Positions 27,162-36,645 are shown, counted from the first letter of the stretch. The stretch is DNA of 60,932 bases from an uncultured Clostridia bacterium (GCA_944393255.1 CALXZP010000034.1:1-60932), one strand, 5' to 3'. Made by a program: numbers and translations. The notes: a model not told the origin generated them from the sequence alone.

Positions 27162-27593
27162 TCAGCTCCGAACTACCCTTTGTACGCTTATTTCTCGGTA
27201 ATCGCCGCCCTTTTCGGCATCCTTTGCAATATCTATGCGTATATAGCTGTCCGGCAGGATATCTTCAATAAGCTCCGCCCATTCTATTACGCATACACCG
27301 CCGGCTTGGATATAATCCTCATACCCGATCTCGTACATTTCCTCAGGGTCGGAGATCCTGTAAACGTCAAAATGATACAGAGGCAGCTCTCCCTCATATT
27401 CGTTTACTATATTGAACGTAGGGCTTGTTATGTGCGAGGTTATCCCCATAGCCCTCGCCATGCCTCTTACGAACGCCGTTTTGCCGGCGCCGAGATCGCC
27501 GTACATCGCCACGACCTCGCCGCCCTTGAGCGACGCTGCGAAATCCGCCGCCGCTTTTTCGGTCTCCTCATATGAATTGGTTATATATTTCAT
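27162..27593 (-). CDS. tsaE: tRNA threonylcarbamoyladenosine ATPase TsaE
   Basis: A 143-residue P-loop ATPase with Walker A GDLGAGKT near residues 33-40, followed by FVRGMARAMG, and the family segments SPTFNIVNEYEG and LYHFDVYRI. It promotes turnover of the TsaBD complex in t6A synthesis. Its ATG overlaps the stop of fhs by one base (TAATG), so it is translated by coupling with that gene. fhs, tsaE and tsaB form one minus-strand run. Confidence 0.94.
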   Translation of the reverse strand: MKYITNSYEETEKAAADFAASLKGGEVVAMYGDLGAGKTAFVRGMARAMGITSHITSPTFNIVNEYEGELPLYHFDVYRISDPEEMYEIGYEDYIQAGGVCVIEWAELIEDILPDSYIRIDIAKDAEKGGDYREISVQRVVRS

Positions 27594-29263
27594 TAAAACA
27601 GCCCCGATATTACTCCGTTTTCATCTATATCTATCTTTTCGGCAGCAGGCTCCTTAGGCAGACCCGGCATAGTCATGATCTCGCCGGCCTCCGCAACTAT
27701 AAAACCCGCCCCGTTTGAGATACGCACCGTCTTTATCTCTGCCGTAAATCCCTCCGGTCTTCCCAGAAGCGATGCATTATCGGACAGCGAATACTGCGTC
27801 TTTGCTATACATACGGGCTTCTTATCAAGACCAAGCTCTTCAAACCGGCGTATAGCCTTCATCGCCTTTTTGGAATATACAACGCCGCTGCCGCCGTAAA
27901 TCTTTGTTACGACAGCGTTTATCTTGTCCTCTATGCTGTCATTCGTATCATATGCCGGCGTATACTCCGCCTTTTCATTTTCGAGAACGTCCAGTACCGC
28001 CTCAGCCAGACCGATACCGCCTTCGCCGCCCTTTGCAAACACCTCGCAGAGAGAGCATTTTACACCGCATTCTCCGCACAGTCCGATCACCGTCTCAAGC
28101 TCCGCATCCGTATCGGTATCGAACCTGTTTACGGCAACCACTACGGGCATGCCGAACCCGCGCATGTTTTCTATATGCTTTGCCAGATTTCCGAACCCGC
28201 GCCTGAGCGCCTCCACGTTTTCCGTTCTAAGCTCAGACTTCGCCATACCGCCGTTATATTTCAGCGCCTTTACCGTAGCCACTATTACTACGGCGTCAGG
28301 CCGCAGACCTGACATACGGCATTTTATATCCATAAACTTTTCCGCGCCGAGATCCGCTCCGAACCCCGCTTCGGTTATTGCATAATCGGCAAGCTTTACA
28401 GCCAGCTTTGTAGCCTGAACGCTGTTGCAGCCGTGCGCTATATTCGCAAACGGTCCGCCGTGAACAAAGCACGGCGTATGCTCCAGCGTCTGGACAAGAT
28501 TAGGCTTTATCGCGTCCTTTAAAAGCGCCGCCATAGCCCCGTGCGCGTTCAGCTGACCCGCCGTCACCGGTTCGCCGTCATACGTATATGCCGCAATGAT
28601 CTCACTGAGACGCCGCTTAAGATCGGCTATATCGTTGGCAAGGCACAGGATAGCCATTACCTCGGACGCAACGGTTATCATGAACGAATCCTGGCGCGGT
28701 ATCCCGTTGATCTTGCCGCCCATGCCTATGACTATATTTCTGAGCGCGCGGTCGTTCATATCAAGACAGCGCTTCCAGACTATATTGGTCACATCGATAT
28801 TCAGCCGGTTTCCTTTCTGGATATGGTTGTCTATCATAGCCGCAAGAAGGTTATTTGCAGCGGTTATCGCATGCATATCGCCTGTAAAATGCAGATTTAT
28901 ATCCTCCATCGGCACTATCTGGCTGTAACCTCCGCCGGCAGCGCCGCCCTTTATCCCCATCACTGGTCCGAGCGACGGCTCACGCAGAGCTATCATAACG
29001 TTTTTATCGAGCCTTGAAAGCGCATCGCCCAAGCCTATAGTAACTGTTGTTTTGCCTTCTCCCGCGGGAGTCGGGTTTATGGCAGTTACCAGTATAAGCT
29101 TTCCGTCAGCGTTTTTCTCAGCCTTCTTAATGGCCTCCGATGAGATCTTTGCCTTATACTTCCCGTAAAACTCAAGCTCATCCACGCTGATCCCCGCCTT
29201 TTCGGCGATATCCCCGATATGGAGCATTTCCGCTCCCTGAGCTATTTCAATATCTGACAACAT
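27593..29263 (-). CDS. fhs: Formate-tetrahydrofolate ligase
   Basis: An ATP-dependent enzyme of 556 residues, normal length, making 10-formyltetrahydrofolate from formate. The P-loop region [18 protein letters not shown] is near residue 65, and [21 protein letters not shown] and the tetrahydrofolate-binding regions follow. The ATG at 29263 has GGAGG nine bases upstream; the upstream extension is not needed. In anaerobes it feeds purine synthesis or the methyl branch of acetyl-CoA synthesis. No other Wood-Ljungdahl genes are seen here, so a biosynthetic role is the safer reading. The folate operon at 34055-36588 is nearby. Confidence 0.97.
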   Translation of the reverse strand: MLSDIEIAQGAEMLHIGDIAEKAGISVDELEFYGKYKAKISSEAIKKAEKNADGKLILVTAINPTPAGEGKTTVTIGLGDALSRLDKNVMIALREPSLGPVMGIKGGAAGGGYSQIVPMEDINLHFTGDMHAITAANNLLAAMIDNHIQKGNRLNIDVTNIVWKRCLDMNDRALRNIVIGMGGKINGIPRQDSFMITVASEVMAILCLANDIADLKRRLSEIIAAYTYDGEPVTAGQLNAHGAMAALLKDAIKPNLVQTLEHTPCFVHGGPFANIAHGCNSVQATKLAVKLADYAITEAGFGADLGAEKFMDIKCRMSGLRPDAVVIVATVKALKYNGGMAKSELRTENVEALRRGFGNLAKHIENMRGFGMPVVVAVNRFDTDTDAELETVIGLCGECGVKCSLCEVFAKGGEGGIGLAEAVLDVLENEKAEYTPAYDTNDSIEDKINAVVTKIYGGSGVVYSKKAMKAIRRFEELGLDKKPVCIAKTQYSLSDNASLLGRPEGFTAEIKTVRISNGAGFIVAEAGEIMTMPGLPKEPAAEKIDIDENGVISGLF

Positions 29264-29353
29264 AATACCATTCCTCCTCGTAACTAAAGCTATATCACAA
29301 AAACCGCTTTGCCCGGCGGTCATCTTCACAAAAAATATCCGTACAAACTCAAA

Positions 29354-29384
29354 CAGAGCTGAATAACTACATCATCCAGCTCTG
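29354..29384 (-). terminator. Hairpin between the coiled-coil gene and fhs
   Basis: An 8-base-pair stem CAGAGCTG/CAGCTCTG (29354-29361, 29377-29384), followed on the minus strand by TTTGAGTTTGT. It lies 50 bases after the coiled-coil gene stop and is a moderate terminator for the rsmD-coaD transcript. Confidence 0.5.
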
Positions 29385-29436
29385 CTGTATACGAACCTGT
29401 TTGCATATACTTTGAAACCGGACGGTCTCCGGACAG

Positions 29437-29892
29437 TTAGTTGTTCATATGCTCTTCCCTATCCTCGCGGACTTTCCTGAGAAGCAAGTCCAGTCTATGT
29501 TCAACATCGGCAAGGATATCATCGACATATCTGTCCGTATCCATTTTGAGATCCCTTGCCTCCCTTTCAGACATGTCTCTTATAGCGTCAGCCTTTTCGT
29601 ATGCCTGTCTCGTTATCTCATGCTCGTCAACCAATTTTTCCTGGGTCTCCTCCGCAGACTTTCTGATCGCATCGGCGCGTTCCTCGGCCTCGTCCAGAAT
29701 TCTCTGGCGCTCCGTCTTGACCCACTTTGCTTCCTTGAGCTGTTCAGGATAAACAAGCCGTATCTCCTGGATATAGTCGAGTATCTCGTCCTTATCCAGC
29801 ATGATCTTGCCTGTAAGCGGCACTGTAGAAGCCTTGCTCACAGTCTCCTCGATCATGTCTACAATCTCCATAATATCCATTTCCATATCCAT
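29437..29892 (-). CDS. Conserved coiled-coil protein, function unknown
   Basis: A 151-residue, highly charged protein. Residues 45-140 form a long helix rich in Glu, Arg, Ala and Lys (ERQRILDEAEERADAIRKSAEE), a pattern like the stalk subunits of rotary ATPases or DivIVA-like scaffolds. The N-terminus is acidic and Met-rich. There is no signal peptide or membrane segment. A GGATG site lies about ten bases before the ATG. It follows coaD by about 40 bases, an arrangement common in Clostridia, suggesting one operon with rsmD and coaD. No ATP synthase genes are nearby, so a stalk role is not supported. Confidence 0.72.
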   Translation of the reverse strand: MDMEMDIMEIVDMIEETVSKASTVPLTGKIMLDKDEILDYIQEIRLVYPEQLKEAKWVKTERQRILDEAEERADAIRKSAEETQEKLVDEHEITRQAYEKADAIRDMSEREARDLKMDTDRYVDDILADVEHRLDLLLRKVREDREEHMNN

Positions 29893-29933
29893 AGCTCAAA
29901 ACATCCTTTCACACATTTAATTTAACGAGCGGC

Positions 29934-30410
29934 TCACTCGTACTTTTTCTTGATATCCGGTATTATTTCATTCGGCACCAGCTCGCTCAGATCGCCCTTG
30001 TACCCGGCAAGCTCGTTTACCATACTCGAACTGATATATGAATATTTCGAATTCGTCATCATGAACATCGTTTCACATTCACTGTCAAGCGCTTTATTAA
30101 GAAGCGCCATCTGAAATTCATATTCGAAATCATTCACGGTACGCAGTCCCTTGATAATAACTGAAGCGTGATGTGTTTTCGCGAAATTCACCAGTAATCC
30201 ATCAAAGCTGTCAGTCTCAACATTGTCCAAATGGGCAGTTACACGCTCTATAAGTCCTACCCTTTCCTCAGCTGTGAATTTCGGCTTTTTGCTTTTGTTT
30301 CGGAGAACTCCGACTACCACCTTATCGAACACTTTGCTGGCTCGTTCTATGATATCCAAATGTCCGTTCGTGATAGGATCGAAGCTGCCCGGATAAACTG
30401 CAATCCTCAT
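29934..30410 (-). CDS. coaD: Phosphopantetheine adenylyltransferase
   Basis: A 158-residue nucleotidyltransferase that makes dephospho-CoA from 4'-phosphopantetheine and ATP. The N-terminal nucleotide motif [16 protein letters not shown] (T/HxGH type) is at residues 6-21, and the family segments [16 protein letters not shown] and [15 protein letters not shown] are present. It is downstream of rsmD, the usual partner in Firmicutes. Confidence 0.96.
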   Translation of the reverse strand: MRIAVYPGSFDPITNGHLDIIERASKVFDKVVVGVLRNKSKKPKFTAEERVGLIERVTAHLDNVETDSFDGLLVNFAKTHHASVIIKGLRTVNDFEYEFQMALLNKALDSECETMFMMTNSKYSYISSSMVNELAGYKGDLSELVPNEIIPDIKKKYE

Positions 30411-30503
30411 AATCCTAAAGCACCCTGTTTATCTTTATTATGCATTCCGCTTCGGCAGCATATGTGCACCTGCGGAGCAAAAACGCGGATGAGACTCACC
30501 CTT

Positions 30504-31049
30504 TTATCTCCCCGGCCGTCCGTATATCGTAACATAGGTACGGCCATACCTTTTTTGCTTAAGGATCTCCAGCCCCTCGGCTGCGCCTCTGAAATCGGTG
30601 CTGTCGCTTTCCAAAACGATCACACCGTCCTCTGCAAGGATCTCGTTTTTAACGACCGCTTCAAGAGCGGGCTCAATAAATCCTTTATTATAAGGCGGAT
30701 CCATAAAAATGATATCGAACTTGTCCGTGCATTTCTTCAAATAATCCATGCATGGCATGTTCATTATCCTGCAAAGCTCAGTAAATCTTAAAGCCTCGGC
30801 GTTTTTGTTTATAATATCAACAGAGCGTTTGTCCGCGTCGATAAGAACGGCCGAAGCAGCTCCTCTTGACAGCGCTTCAAAAGACAATGCACCGCTGCCT
30901 GCAAACATATCAAGCACATCCGCCCCTTCGACACAGCCCTGTAACATATTGAATACAGCTTCCTTGACTCTGTCGGAGGTAGGTCTAACATCCATTCCGT
31001 CAAATTCATATAGCCTGTGCCCTCTGCGGCAGCCGGATATAACTCGCAT
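30504..31049 (-). CDS. rsmD: 16S rRNA (guanine966-N2)-methyltransferase
   Basis: A 181-residue SAM-dependent methyltransferase. It begins MRVISGCRRGHRL, as RsmD does, with VRPTSDRVKEAVFNML near residue 22 and the SAM-binding loop VLDMFAGSGALSFEALSRGA. The catalytic NPPY-type motif reads DPPYNKG near residue 116, with Asp in place of Asn, as usual in this family. GGAGTG lies nine bases before the ATG. A promoter is visible at 31075-31103, so rsmD heads an operon with coaD and the coiled-coil gene. Confidence 0.94.
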   Translation of the reverse strand: MRVISGCRRGHRLYEFDGMDVRPTSDRVKEAVFNMLQGCVEGADVLDMFAGSGALSFEALSRGAASAVLIDADKRSVDIINKNAEALRFTELCRIMNMPCMDYLKKCTDKFDIIFMDPPYNKGFIEPALEAVVKNEILAEDGVIVLESDSTDFRGAAEGLEILKQKRYGRTYVTIYGRPGR

Positions 31050-31074
31050 TGTTCATAACACTCCATTATCTTAT

Positions 31075-31103
31075 ATTCTACCCTAAAAATCTAAAAAGGT
31101 CAA
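31075..31103 (-). promoter_or_regulatory. Promoter of the rsmD-coaD operon
   Basis: TTGACC (31098-31103) and TAGAAT (31075-31080) on the minus strand, 17-base spacer. Confidence 0.6.
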
Positions 31104-31225
31104 CACTTTGACCGAAATTTAAACAAATGATACAAACATTTCACATCCCGGTAAATCCAATGTAATAATATTGCATACATGTTACATTGTTTGCACTATG
31201 TTTATTCCCTTTAATTGATTCACTT

Positions 31226-31343
31226 AATGTATTTATGACATTTATGCAATGCGTTTAGCATTGCTTCACTCCGTCGCAATAAATACATCCCGCGGCAAAG
31301 CCGAAAACGGCTTTGCTTCATTAATGTATTTATTATAACACAC
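31226..31343. repeat. Palindromic repeat, two units (same family as 6407-6706)
   Basis: Contains the GCAATGC/GCATTGC hairpin (31246-31264), an AATAAATACA border, a perfect 9-base-pair hairpin GCAAAGCCG/CGGCTTTGC (31295-31316) and a closing TGTATTTATTATAAC border. The borders are inverted copies of each other. It fills most of the gap between rsmD and the deacetylase, which holds no gene. Confidence 0.75.
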
Positions 31344-31392
31344 TTTTTCGCAAATGTACATAGCAAACTGAACTTTTTTAAGCTTTTCACAG

Positions 31393-31435
31393 AAAAAAAT
31401 ACCGTTTCCGCAGTGCGTAAACGGTATTTTTATTT
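31393..31435 (-). terminator. Terminator of the membrane deacetylase gene
   Basis: Stem AATACCGTTT/AAACGGTATT with T-runs on both sides; on the minus strand it lies 15 bases after the stop at 31449. Confidence 0.9.
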
Positions 31436-31448
31436 CATACATATAACA

Positions 31449-32777
31449 TTATTCCGGATCGAGAACGTTCTCGTCAGACTCCGAAGAGTTCACATTCTCG
31501 GTGGTCGTTTCTCCGGAAGTCGTGGTTGTCGTGCGAGTTACGGTATCATCATCCGACTCACTCCCCGACGAACCGCTGCCCGAGCTTTCTGACGCTGACG
31601 AGCTCCTTGAAGCTCCTGACGATGAGCCCGAGGAACTGCCGCCCGAGGACGACCTCGACGAGCCGGACGACGAGCTGCCCGAGGATGAAGACGACGAGCT
31701 TGAGCCGCCGGACGAGCTGCCTGAGGACGAGCCCGAAGCGGAGGACGATGAACTGCCCGTATCATTTTCGGAAGATGCATCGGCATCGCTGTCACTTCCT
31801 GCCGAAGGACTCGGCGACGCGTCTGCCGACTCCGTTGAAGCCGGAGCAGCGCTGTAATCCAGCTCGTCAAGACGGCTGAACGTGTATCCTTCCGAAAGCA
31901 GCTGTTCTATCAGCTGCGGAAGCGCATCTACCGTAGCCTGCTTGCCTATCGCGTCATGCATCAGAACAATAAGGTTGTTTACATTCGGACGCGTACTGTT
32001 GAAATACTCTATAAGCTGTGACGCATTCTTGGAACTGCCCTCTGCATCACCTGTGAGGCTGTTCCAGTCGCAGTAATAATAGCCCATCTCCGCGAGCGAG
32101 TTCTTATAGTTCTGCTTTTCCGGTCCGAAATTCTCATCGTCAAACCCGCCGCCCGGGAACCTGAATATCTTGAACGGCTCCGTGTGTCCGGGCGTATGAT
32201 CGACAATAAGCTGATAAGTTCTTTCAACTTCATCTCTAAAAGAGCTGTCGCTTGCATATATTGTAGGGTAATCGTGAGTATAAGCATGAACAGCTGCAAG
32301 ATGTCCCTCCTCGATGACCCTTGTGCACATAGCGGGCGATTTCTCTATATATCTTCCCACCATGAAGAATGTAGCCTTTACATTGTATTTACGGAGTATA
32401 TCGAGCACCTGCGGGGTTATCTCTTCATTTGGACCGTCGTCAAACGTCAGATACACATGCCCTTTCTGACCCGACCGCATCACCTCGTCAAGAAAGTTGT
32501 TATCGCCGGTCTTAGGGGCCGGGATATCACTTTTCCGAGTCTCGGCAGTCGCCGTCGGTTCCGCCGGTATCTGTGTGACTACCGCTTCGTTTCCGTCCGC
32601 CGTCTCCGCCGGATCGCTGCCTGCGCACTTTGTCACAGATACAATAATAATTATGACGACAATAATGAACAATGCGATAAGCGACGCATATCGTATCATC
32701 CTTGCACGTTCCCTCTGCTTGCGCTGTCTTTGCAGACGTTCTCTTCTTCTTCTCTCAAAATCCTGTGAACCAGCCAT
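31449..32777 (-). CDS. Membrane-anchored polysaccharide deacetylase with Ser-rich tail
   Basis: A 442-residue protein. Residues 1-30 are very basic and cytoplasmic, residues 31-48 form a membrane anchor, and a NodB deacetylase domain spans about 105-305. Catalytic motifs are intact: TFDDGP (111-116) with the metal and base Asp pair, HAYTH (164-168), RFPGGG (206-211) and DWNSLTGDA (237-245). The family removes acetyl groups from peptidoglycan or other polymers. The last ~130 residues are almost only Ser, Gly, Asp and Thr, with no LPXTG sorting signal. The Ser run is a real frame: it stays open and uses varied Ser codons. Divergent from the second deacetylase at 33072. Confidence 0.9.
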   Translation of the reverse strand: MAGSQDFERRRRERLQRQRKQRERARMIRYASLIALFIIVVIIIIVSVTKCAGSDPAETADGNEAVVTQIPAEPTATAETRKSDIPAPKTGDNNFLDEVMRSGQKGHVYLTFDDGPNEEITPQVLDILRKYNVKATFFMVGRYIEKSPAMCTRVIEEGHLAAVHAYTHDYPTIYASDSSFRDEVERTYQLIVDHTPGHTEPFKIFRFPGGGFDDENFGPEKQNYKNSLAEMGYYYCDWNSLTGDAEGSSKNASQLIEYFNSTRPNVNNLIVLMHDAIGKQATVDALPQLIEQLLSEGYTFSRLDELDYSAAPASTESADASPSPSAGSDSDADASSENDTGSSSSSASGSSSGSSSGGSSSSSSSSGSSSSGSSRSSSGGSSSGSSSGASRSSSASESSGSGSSGSESDDDTVTRTTTTTSGETTTENVNSSESDENVLDPE

Positions 32778-32841
32778 ATCCTCACCTCAAAATCATACTC
32801 ACTGAATTATCTGCATCAAATGCTTAAATCAAATATATATT

Positions 32842-32870
32842 ATTATACCTTAAAAAAACAGAAAATTCAA
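32842..32870 (-). promoter_or_regulatory. Promoter of the membrane deacetylase gene
   Basis: TTGAAT (32865-32870) and TATAAT (32842-32847) on the minus strand, 17-base spacer. Confidence 0.65.
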
Positions 32871-33071
32871 CATTATTCTGCAAAAAAGTTTCATAAATTT
32901 AAATACAGAAGATGTTGATTATATGTACACCATTCCGCACACCGTATGATTGGCAAAATTTAAGCTGTCTTTCGGGTGCATGCTGCGCCTCCGTCAATAA
33001 TGACGTCAGATCATTGCGGAACGCGCCGGCATATTGCTATTATCCGACAAAAATGTATATGGAGGTAAAAA

Positions 33072-33905
33072 ATGAAACGATCACTTATATCAGCGCTCAT
33101 CATTTCGCTGTCGCTCATCCCCTGCTCATGCGGGACCGAAAAAACAACAGACGCCGTCAATTCTGTATCTGTATCGTCCGGTGCGGCTGACTATTCCGCA
33201 CTGGATCCCACAGGCTCCGGCTGGGGCTTCGTACGCGTTAAGGGCTCTCCGCCCGAGCTGCCGCAGAAGCAGATAGATATGCTTGAAAAATACAACGGAG
33301 TCTATCTTGACCACAGCGGCGAAAAGTATCTTTATCTCACCTTCGACGAGGGGTACGAAAACGGCTTCACTCCCGTCATACTCGACGTATTGGCAAAAAC
33401 GGAAACCCCGGCCGCATTCTTTGTGACAGGCCCGTATCTTGAAAAAGAGAGCGCGCTTATACAAAGGATGATAGATGAAGGTCATATCATAGGAAACCAC
33501 ACCGTCCATCATCTCAATCTGCCAAAGCAGCCGGCGGACACTGTAGCCGCCGAGATCACCGGTCTTAACGACAGATGCCTTGAGCTTTACGGATATGAAA
33601 TGAAATATATGCGCCCGCCGGAGGGGGAATTCAGCGAAAGGACTCTTGCCGTTACCAACGACCTCGGGATGAAAACCATCATGTGGAGCTTCGCATATAA
33701 GGACTGGGACGTCAATACGCAGAAAGGCGCCGACTACGCGTATGAAAGCGTAATGCCGTATCTGCACGACGGCGCCGTCATACTGCTGCATGCAGTGTCC
33801 TCAGACAATGCCTCGGCGCTCGAACGCATCATAAACGCCGCAAAGCAGCAGGGATTTGTTTTCAGATCGCTCGACGAGCTCCCGGTATTGTCCGATCAGA
33901 CATAA
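33072..33905 (+). CDS. Secreted polysaccharide deacetylase, PdaA-like
   Basis: A 277-residue protein with a short signal peptide ending in a cysteine cluster (LIPCSCG), so probably a lipoprotein, though the lipobox is not ideal. The NodB domain runs from about residue 85. Its first motif reads TFDEGYENG, the form seen in PdaA, where one Asp is Glu. The zinc motif is HTVHH, and RPPEGEFSE and LLHAVS follow. PdaA deacetylates muramic acid residues for spore cortex formation in Bacillus; that role is plausible but not shown here. GGAGGT precedes the ATG. It is 294 bases from the divergent deacetylase. Confidence 0.9.
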   Translation: MKRSLISALIISLSLIPCSCGTEKTTDAVNSVSVSSGAADYSALDPTGSGWGFVRVKGSPPELPQKQIDMLEKYNGVYLDHSGEKYLYLTFDEGYENGFTPVILDVLAKTETPAAFFVTGPYLEKESALIQRMIDEGHIIGNHTVHHLNLPKQPADTVAAEITGLNDRCLELYGYEMKYMRPPEGEFSERTLAVTNDLGMKTIMWSFAYKDWDVNTQKGADYAYESVMPYLHDGAVILLHAVSSDNASALERIINAAKQQGFVFRSLDELPVLSDQT

Positions 33906-33961
33906 AACACCGGGAAATCAGCGCCGCCGCGCCCGCAATCGCCCACGCTCAAAAAAAATTG

Positions 33962-33990
33962 TTGAAAACAGCCGGTGTTTGTGCTATACT
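33962..33990 (+). promoter_or_regulatory. Promoter of the folC operon
   Basis: TTGAAA (33962-33967) and TATACT (33985-33990) with a 17-base spacer, 65 bases before folC. Confidence 0.6.
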
Positions 33991-34054
33991 TATACAGAGA
34001 TAAAAGGTCTGACCGTCATAAACATGTAAAGCACGCGCAGGGAGATGATATAAA

Positions 34055-35302
34055 ATGGATTATTACGAAGCAAGAGATTTCATACAAAGTCTCGCTCCGA
34101 GAGGGATCGAACCGGGGCTTGGCACTATAACAAAGCTTTGCGCTCTCGCCGGCGATCCTCAGCTTAAGATCAGCGCGGTGCATATAGCCGGAACAAACGG
34201 CAAAGGCTCCGCCGGCGCATTTACAGAGAGCATTCTGATGAGCGCGGGGCGCTCGGTGTGCCGCTTTTCATCTCCCGCAGTGGGCGATCATCTCGAAATG
34301 TTTACGATAAACGGGCAGCCTGTAAGCCGGAGCGATTATGCCGAGACAGTAACAATGCTGGCTCCGCTTATAAAGCGGCTCGAAGCCGAAAGCGTTTTTC
34401 CGACGTCCTTTGAAGCCGAGACGGCGGCGGCGTTTGTTATGTTTGAAAAAGCGGGAACTGATCATGCCGTGATAGAATGCGGCATGGGCGGACGGCTCGA
34501 CTGCACAAACGTGATAAGCTCGCCCGCCGTGTCCGTTATAACTTCGATATCGCCCGACCACACGGCGTTTCTCGGCAGCAGCGTTTCGGATATAGCGCGG
34601 GAAAAAGCCGGGATCATAAAACACGGCTGTCCTGCCGTAACGGTAAGCCAGCCGCAGGCTGCCGCAGAGGTGATAGAACGCACCTGCAAAGAGCTTTCCT
34701 CCCCGCTTTACACTGCGGATGATATAAGGAACGTGAATTTTTCGGAAAATGAAACAAGCTTCGATCTTGACTCCCTGAAAAATTTAAAAATACGGCTCAT
34801 GGGTACGTTCCAGCCGCAAAACGCTGCGGCGGCAGTCAAGGCCTGCACGCTGCTCGGCGCGGACGAGACCGCCGTAAGGCGCGGTCTGGCTGCGGCAAAA
34901 TGGGAGCACCGTTTTGAACGCATCGGCAGATACATTCTTGACGGCGCCCACAACCCTGCGGCGGCAAAGGAGCTCATAAACTCGGTAAGGGCATACCTCA
35001 AGGGAAGCACCGCTTTCGTTTGCGGAGTATTCAGGGACAAGGACTACCGGCAGATAGCGGCGGTCACGTCGCAGTGCGCCGACCGTGTATACACCGTAAA
35101 ACCGCCCGGCGAACGGGGACTGGACAGCAGCACGCTGTGCGCAGCATTCAGAGAGCACGGCGCCGCCGCCGAAGCCTCGGATGAGCTTGAAACAGCGATC
35201 CTGTCAGCGGCCGGGTCGGGCTGCGATAATATCCTGATCTTCGGCTCACTGTCCATTCTAAGCGAAGCCAAGCGGATAATTATGAATTCAGAAGGGAAAT
35301 AA
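34055..35302 (+). CDS. folC: Folylpolyglutamate synthase / dihydrofolate synthase
   Basis: A 415-residue Mur-ligase-type enzyme adding glutamate to dihydropteroate and folates. The P-loop AGTNGKGSAGAF is near residues 49-60, the FSSPAV and SFEAETAAAFVMFE segments follow, then SPDHTAFLG and the C-terminal HNPAAAKEL motif of the ligase domain. It is the first gene of folC-HD-folP on the plus strand; the next gene starts 5 bases after its stop. The remaining folate genes are outside the window. Confidence 0.94.
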   Translation: MDYYEARDFIQSLAPRGIEPGLGTITKLCALAGDPQLKISAVHIAGTNGKGSAGAFTESILMSAGRSVCRFSSPAVGDHLEMFTINGQPVSRSDYAETVTMLAPLIKRLEAESVFPTSFEAETAAAFVMFEKAGTDHAVIECGMGGRLDCTNVISSPAVSVITSISPDHTAFLGSSVSDIAREKAGIIKHGCPAVTVSQPQAAAEVIERTCKELSSPLYTADDIRNVNFSENETSFDLDSLKNLKIRLMGTFQPQNAAAAVKACTLLGADETAVRRGLAAAKWEHRFERIGRYILDGAHNPAAAKELINSVRAYLKGSTAFVCGVFRDKDYRQIAAVTSQCADRVYTVKPPGERGLDSSTLCAAFREHGAAAEASDELETAILSAAGSGCDNILIFGSLSILSEAKRIIMNSEGK

Positions 35303-35306
35303 AAAC

Positions 35307-35771
35307 ATGCAGCGTTGCCAGAAGATACTTGAACATCCGCTGTTCCGTCAATGCATGGAACGCATAAACTCAAAAGAAAAAGGAAGGAAATTTTGTCTTC
35401 ATAATATCGAGCATTCGCTTGATACCGCACGGATAGGCTATATAACAATACTCGAAAACAAGCTGCCGGTTGACAAGGAGCTTTTCTATGCAGCGGCGCT
35501 CCTGCACGATACGGGACGATACAGCGGCAAACCCCACCACGAGGCCGGAGCCGAAATAGCTATGACAGTCATGCCCGACTGCGGATTTTCCATCGAGGAG
35601 ACGGAAGCCGCGGCCGCAGCCATACTCGGTCACAGAACAAAAAACACCGGCGGTATTCTGACCTCCGTTCTCTACGACGCCGATAAGCGATCCAGACTCT
35701 GCTTCAGCTGCCGCGCCGCAGGAGAATGCTACTGGCCCGAAGGAAAAAGAAATAATAAAATAAACGTATAA
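35307..35771 (+). CDS. HD-domain phosphohydrolase in the folate operon
   Basis: A 154-residue protein of the HD superfamily. Metal ligands appear in order: His in HNIEHS (near residue 33), the HD pair in ALLHDTGRYSG (near 66), His-His in KPHHEAG, and Asp in LYDADKRSR near residue 127. A CFSCRAAGEC segment near the C-terminus adds Cys residues that could bind a metal. HD proteins of this size hydrolyse phosphomonoesters or nucleotides. Placement between folC and folP, 5 and 13 bases from them, suggests a role in pterin phosphate removal, but that is inference. Confidence 0.82.
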   Translation: MQRCQKILEHPLFRQCMERINSKEKGRKFCLHNIEHSLDTARIGYITILENKLPVDKELFYAAALLHDTGRYSGKPHHEAGAEIAMTVMPDCGFSIEETEAAAAAILGHRTKNTGGILTSVLYDADKRSRLCFSCRAAGECYWPEGKRNNKINV

Positions 35772-35784
35772 GGAGCTGCTTTTT

Positions 35785-36588
35785 TTGATAATAGGAAATA
35801 AGAATTTTGACGAAAACAAGACCCACATAATGGGCATACTCAATATTACCCCCGATTCCTTTTCAGACGGAGGAAAATTCAATTCTCTCGACACGGCACT
35901 GAAGCATACAGAAAAAATGATAAGCGAGGGAGCGGATATCATAGATATCGGCGGCGAATCCACGCGCCCGGGATATACGATGATATCCGACAGCGAAGAG
36001 ATAAGCCGGATCGTACCTGTGATACGCGCAGTAAAAAAGAACTTTGATATCCCGGTATCCGCAGATACCTACAAGGGCGCAGTCGCACACGCTGCTCTCG
36101 AAGCCGGCGCGGATCTCCTGAACGATATATGGGGACTTAAATATGACAAGACCTGCGCCGAATACGTAAAAAAATTTGATGTTCCGGTATGTCTTATGCA
36201 TAACCGCGCCTCGGAAGGCTATAACGACCTCATTAGCGACGTTCTGTCCGATCTGAAGGAGTGTATAGCCATAGCAAGGAGCGCAGGGATAGCCGATGAA
36301 AAAATTATCCTCGATCCGGGAATAGGCTTTGCAAAAACGACAGAACAAAATCTTATGCTGGTAAAAAATCTTGACGCGCTCCGTTCTCTCGGATTTCCCG
36401 TTCTTCTGGGCGCTTCGCGCAAATCCATGATAGGTCTTACTCTCGGGCTTCCCCGAGATGAGCGTGTGGAAGGAACGGTCACAGCATCCGTCATAGCCTG
36501 TATGAAGGGCGCAATGTTCGTACGCGTGCACGACGTCAAGGAAAATTACCGGGCGGTAAAAATGACCGAAGCCATAATAAACAGCTGA
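35785..36588 (+). CDS. folP: Dihydropteroate synthase
   Basis: A 267-residue TIM-barrel enzyme joining p-aminobenzoate to dihydropterin pyrophosphate, the sulfonamide target. Signatures include MGILNITPDSFSDGG at residues 12-26, DIGGESTRPG, and the GASRKS motif near residue 211. The apparent start is TTG at 35785 with AAGGAG nine bases upstream; an ATG occurs only inside the first signature, so TTG is accepted. Last gene of the folate operon, closed by a terminator. Confidence 0.95.
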   Translation: MIIGNKNFDENKTHIMGILNITPDSFSDGGKFNSLDTALKHTEKMISEGADIIDIGGESTRPGYTMISDSEEISRIVPVIRAVKKNFDIPVSADTYKGAVAHAALEAGADLLNDIWGLKYDKTCAEYVKKFDVPVCLMHNRASEGYNDLISDVLSDLKECIAIARSAGIADEKIILDPGIGFAKTTEQNLMLVKNLDALRSLGFPVLLGASRKSMIGLTLGLPRDERVEGTVTASVIACMKGAMFVRVHDVKENYRAVKMTEAIINS

Positions 36589-36595
36589 AAGCAGC

Positions 36596-36639
36596 AAAAG
36601 ATCCCGCGCAGCTCATGCAGTGCAGGATCTTTTATTTTT
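36596..36639. terminator. Bidirectional terminator between folP and cysK
   Basis: Stem AAAAGATCC/GGATCTTTT (36596-36604, 36625-36633) with an inner GC-rich portion, followed by TATTTTTA on the plus strand. It separates the convergent folP and cysK genes. Confidence 0.8.
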
Positions 36640-36645
36640 AGCCTG

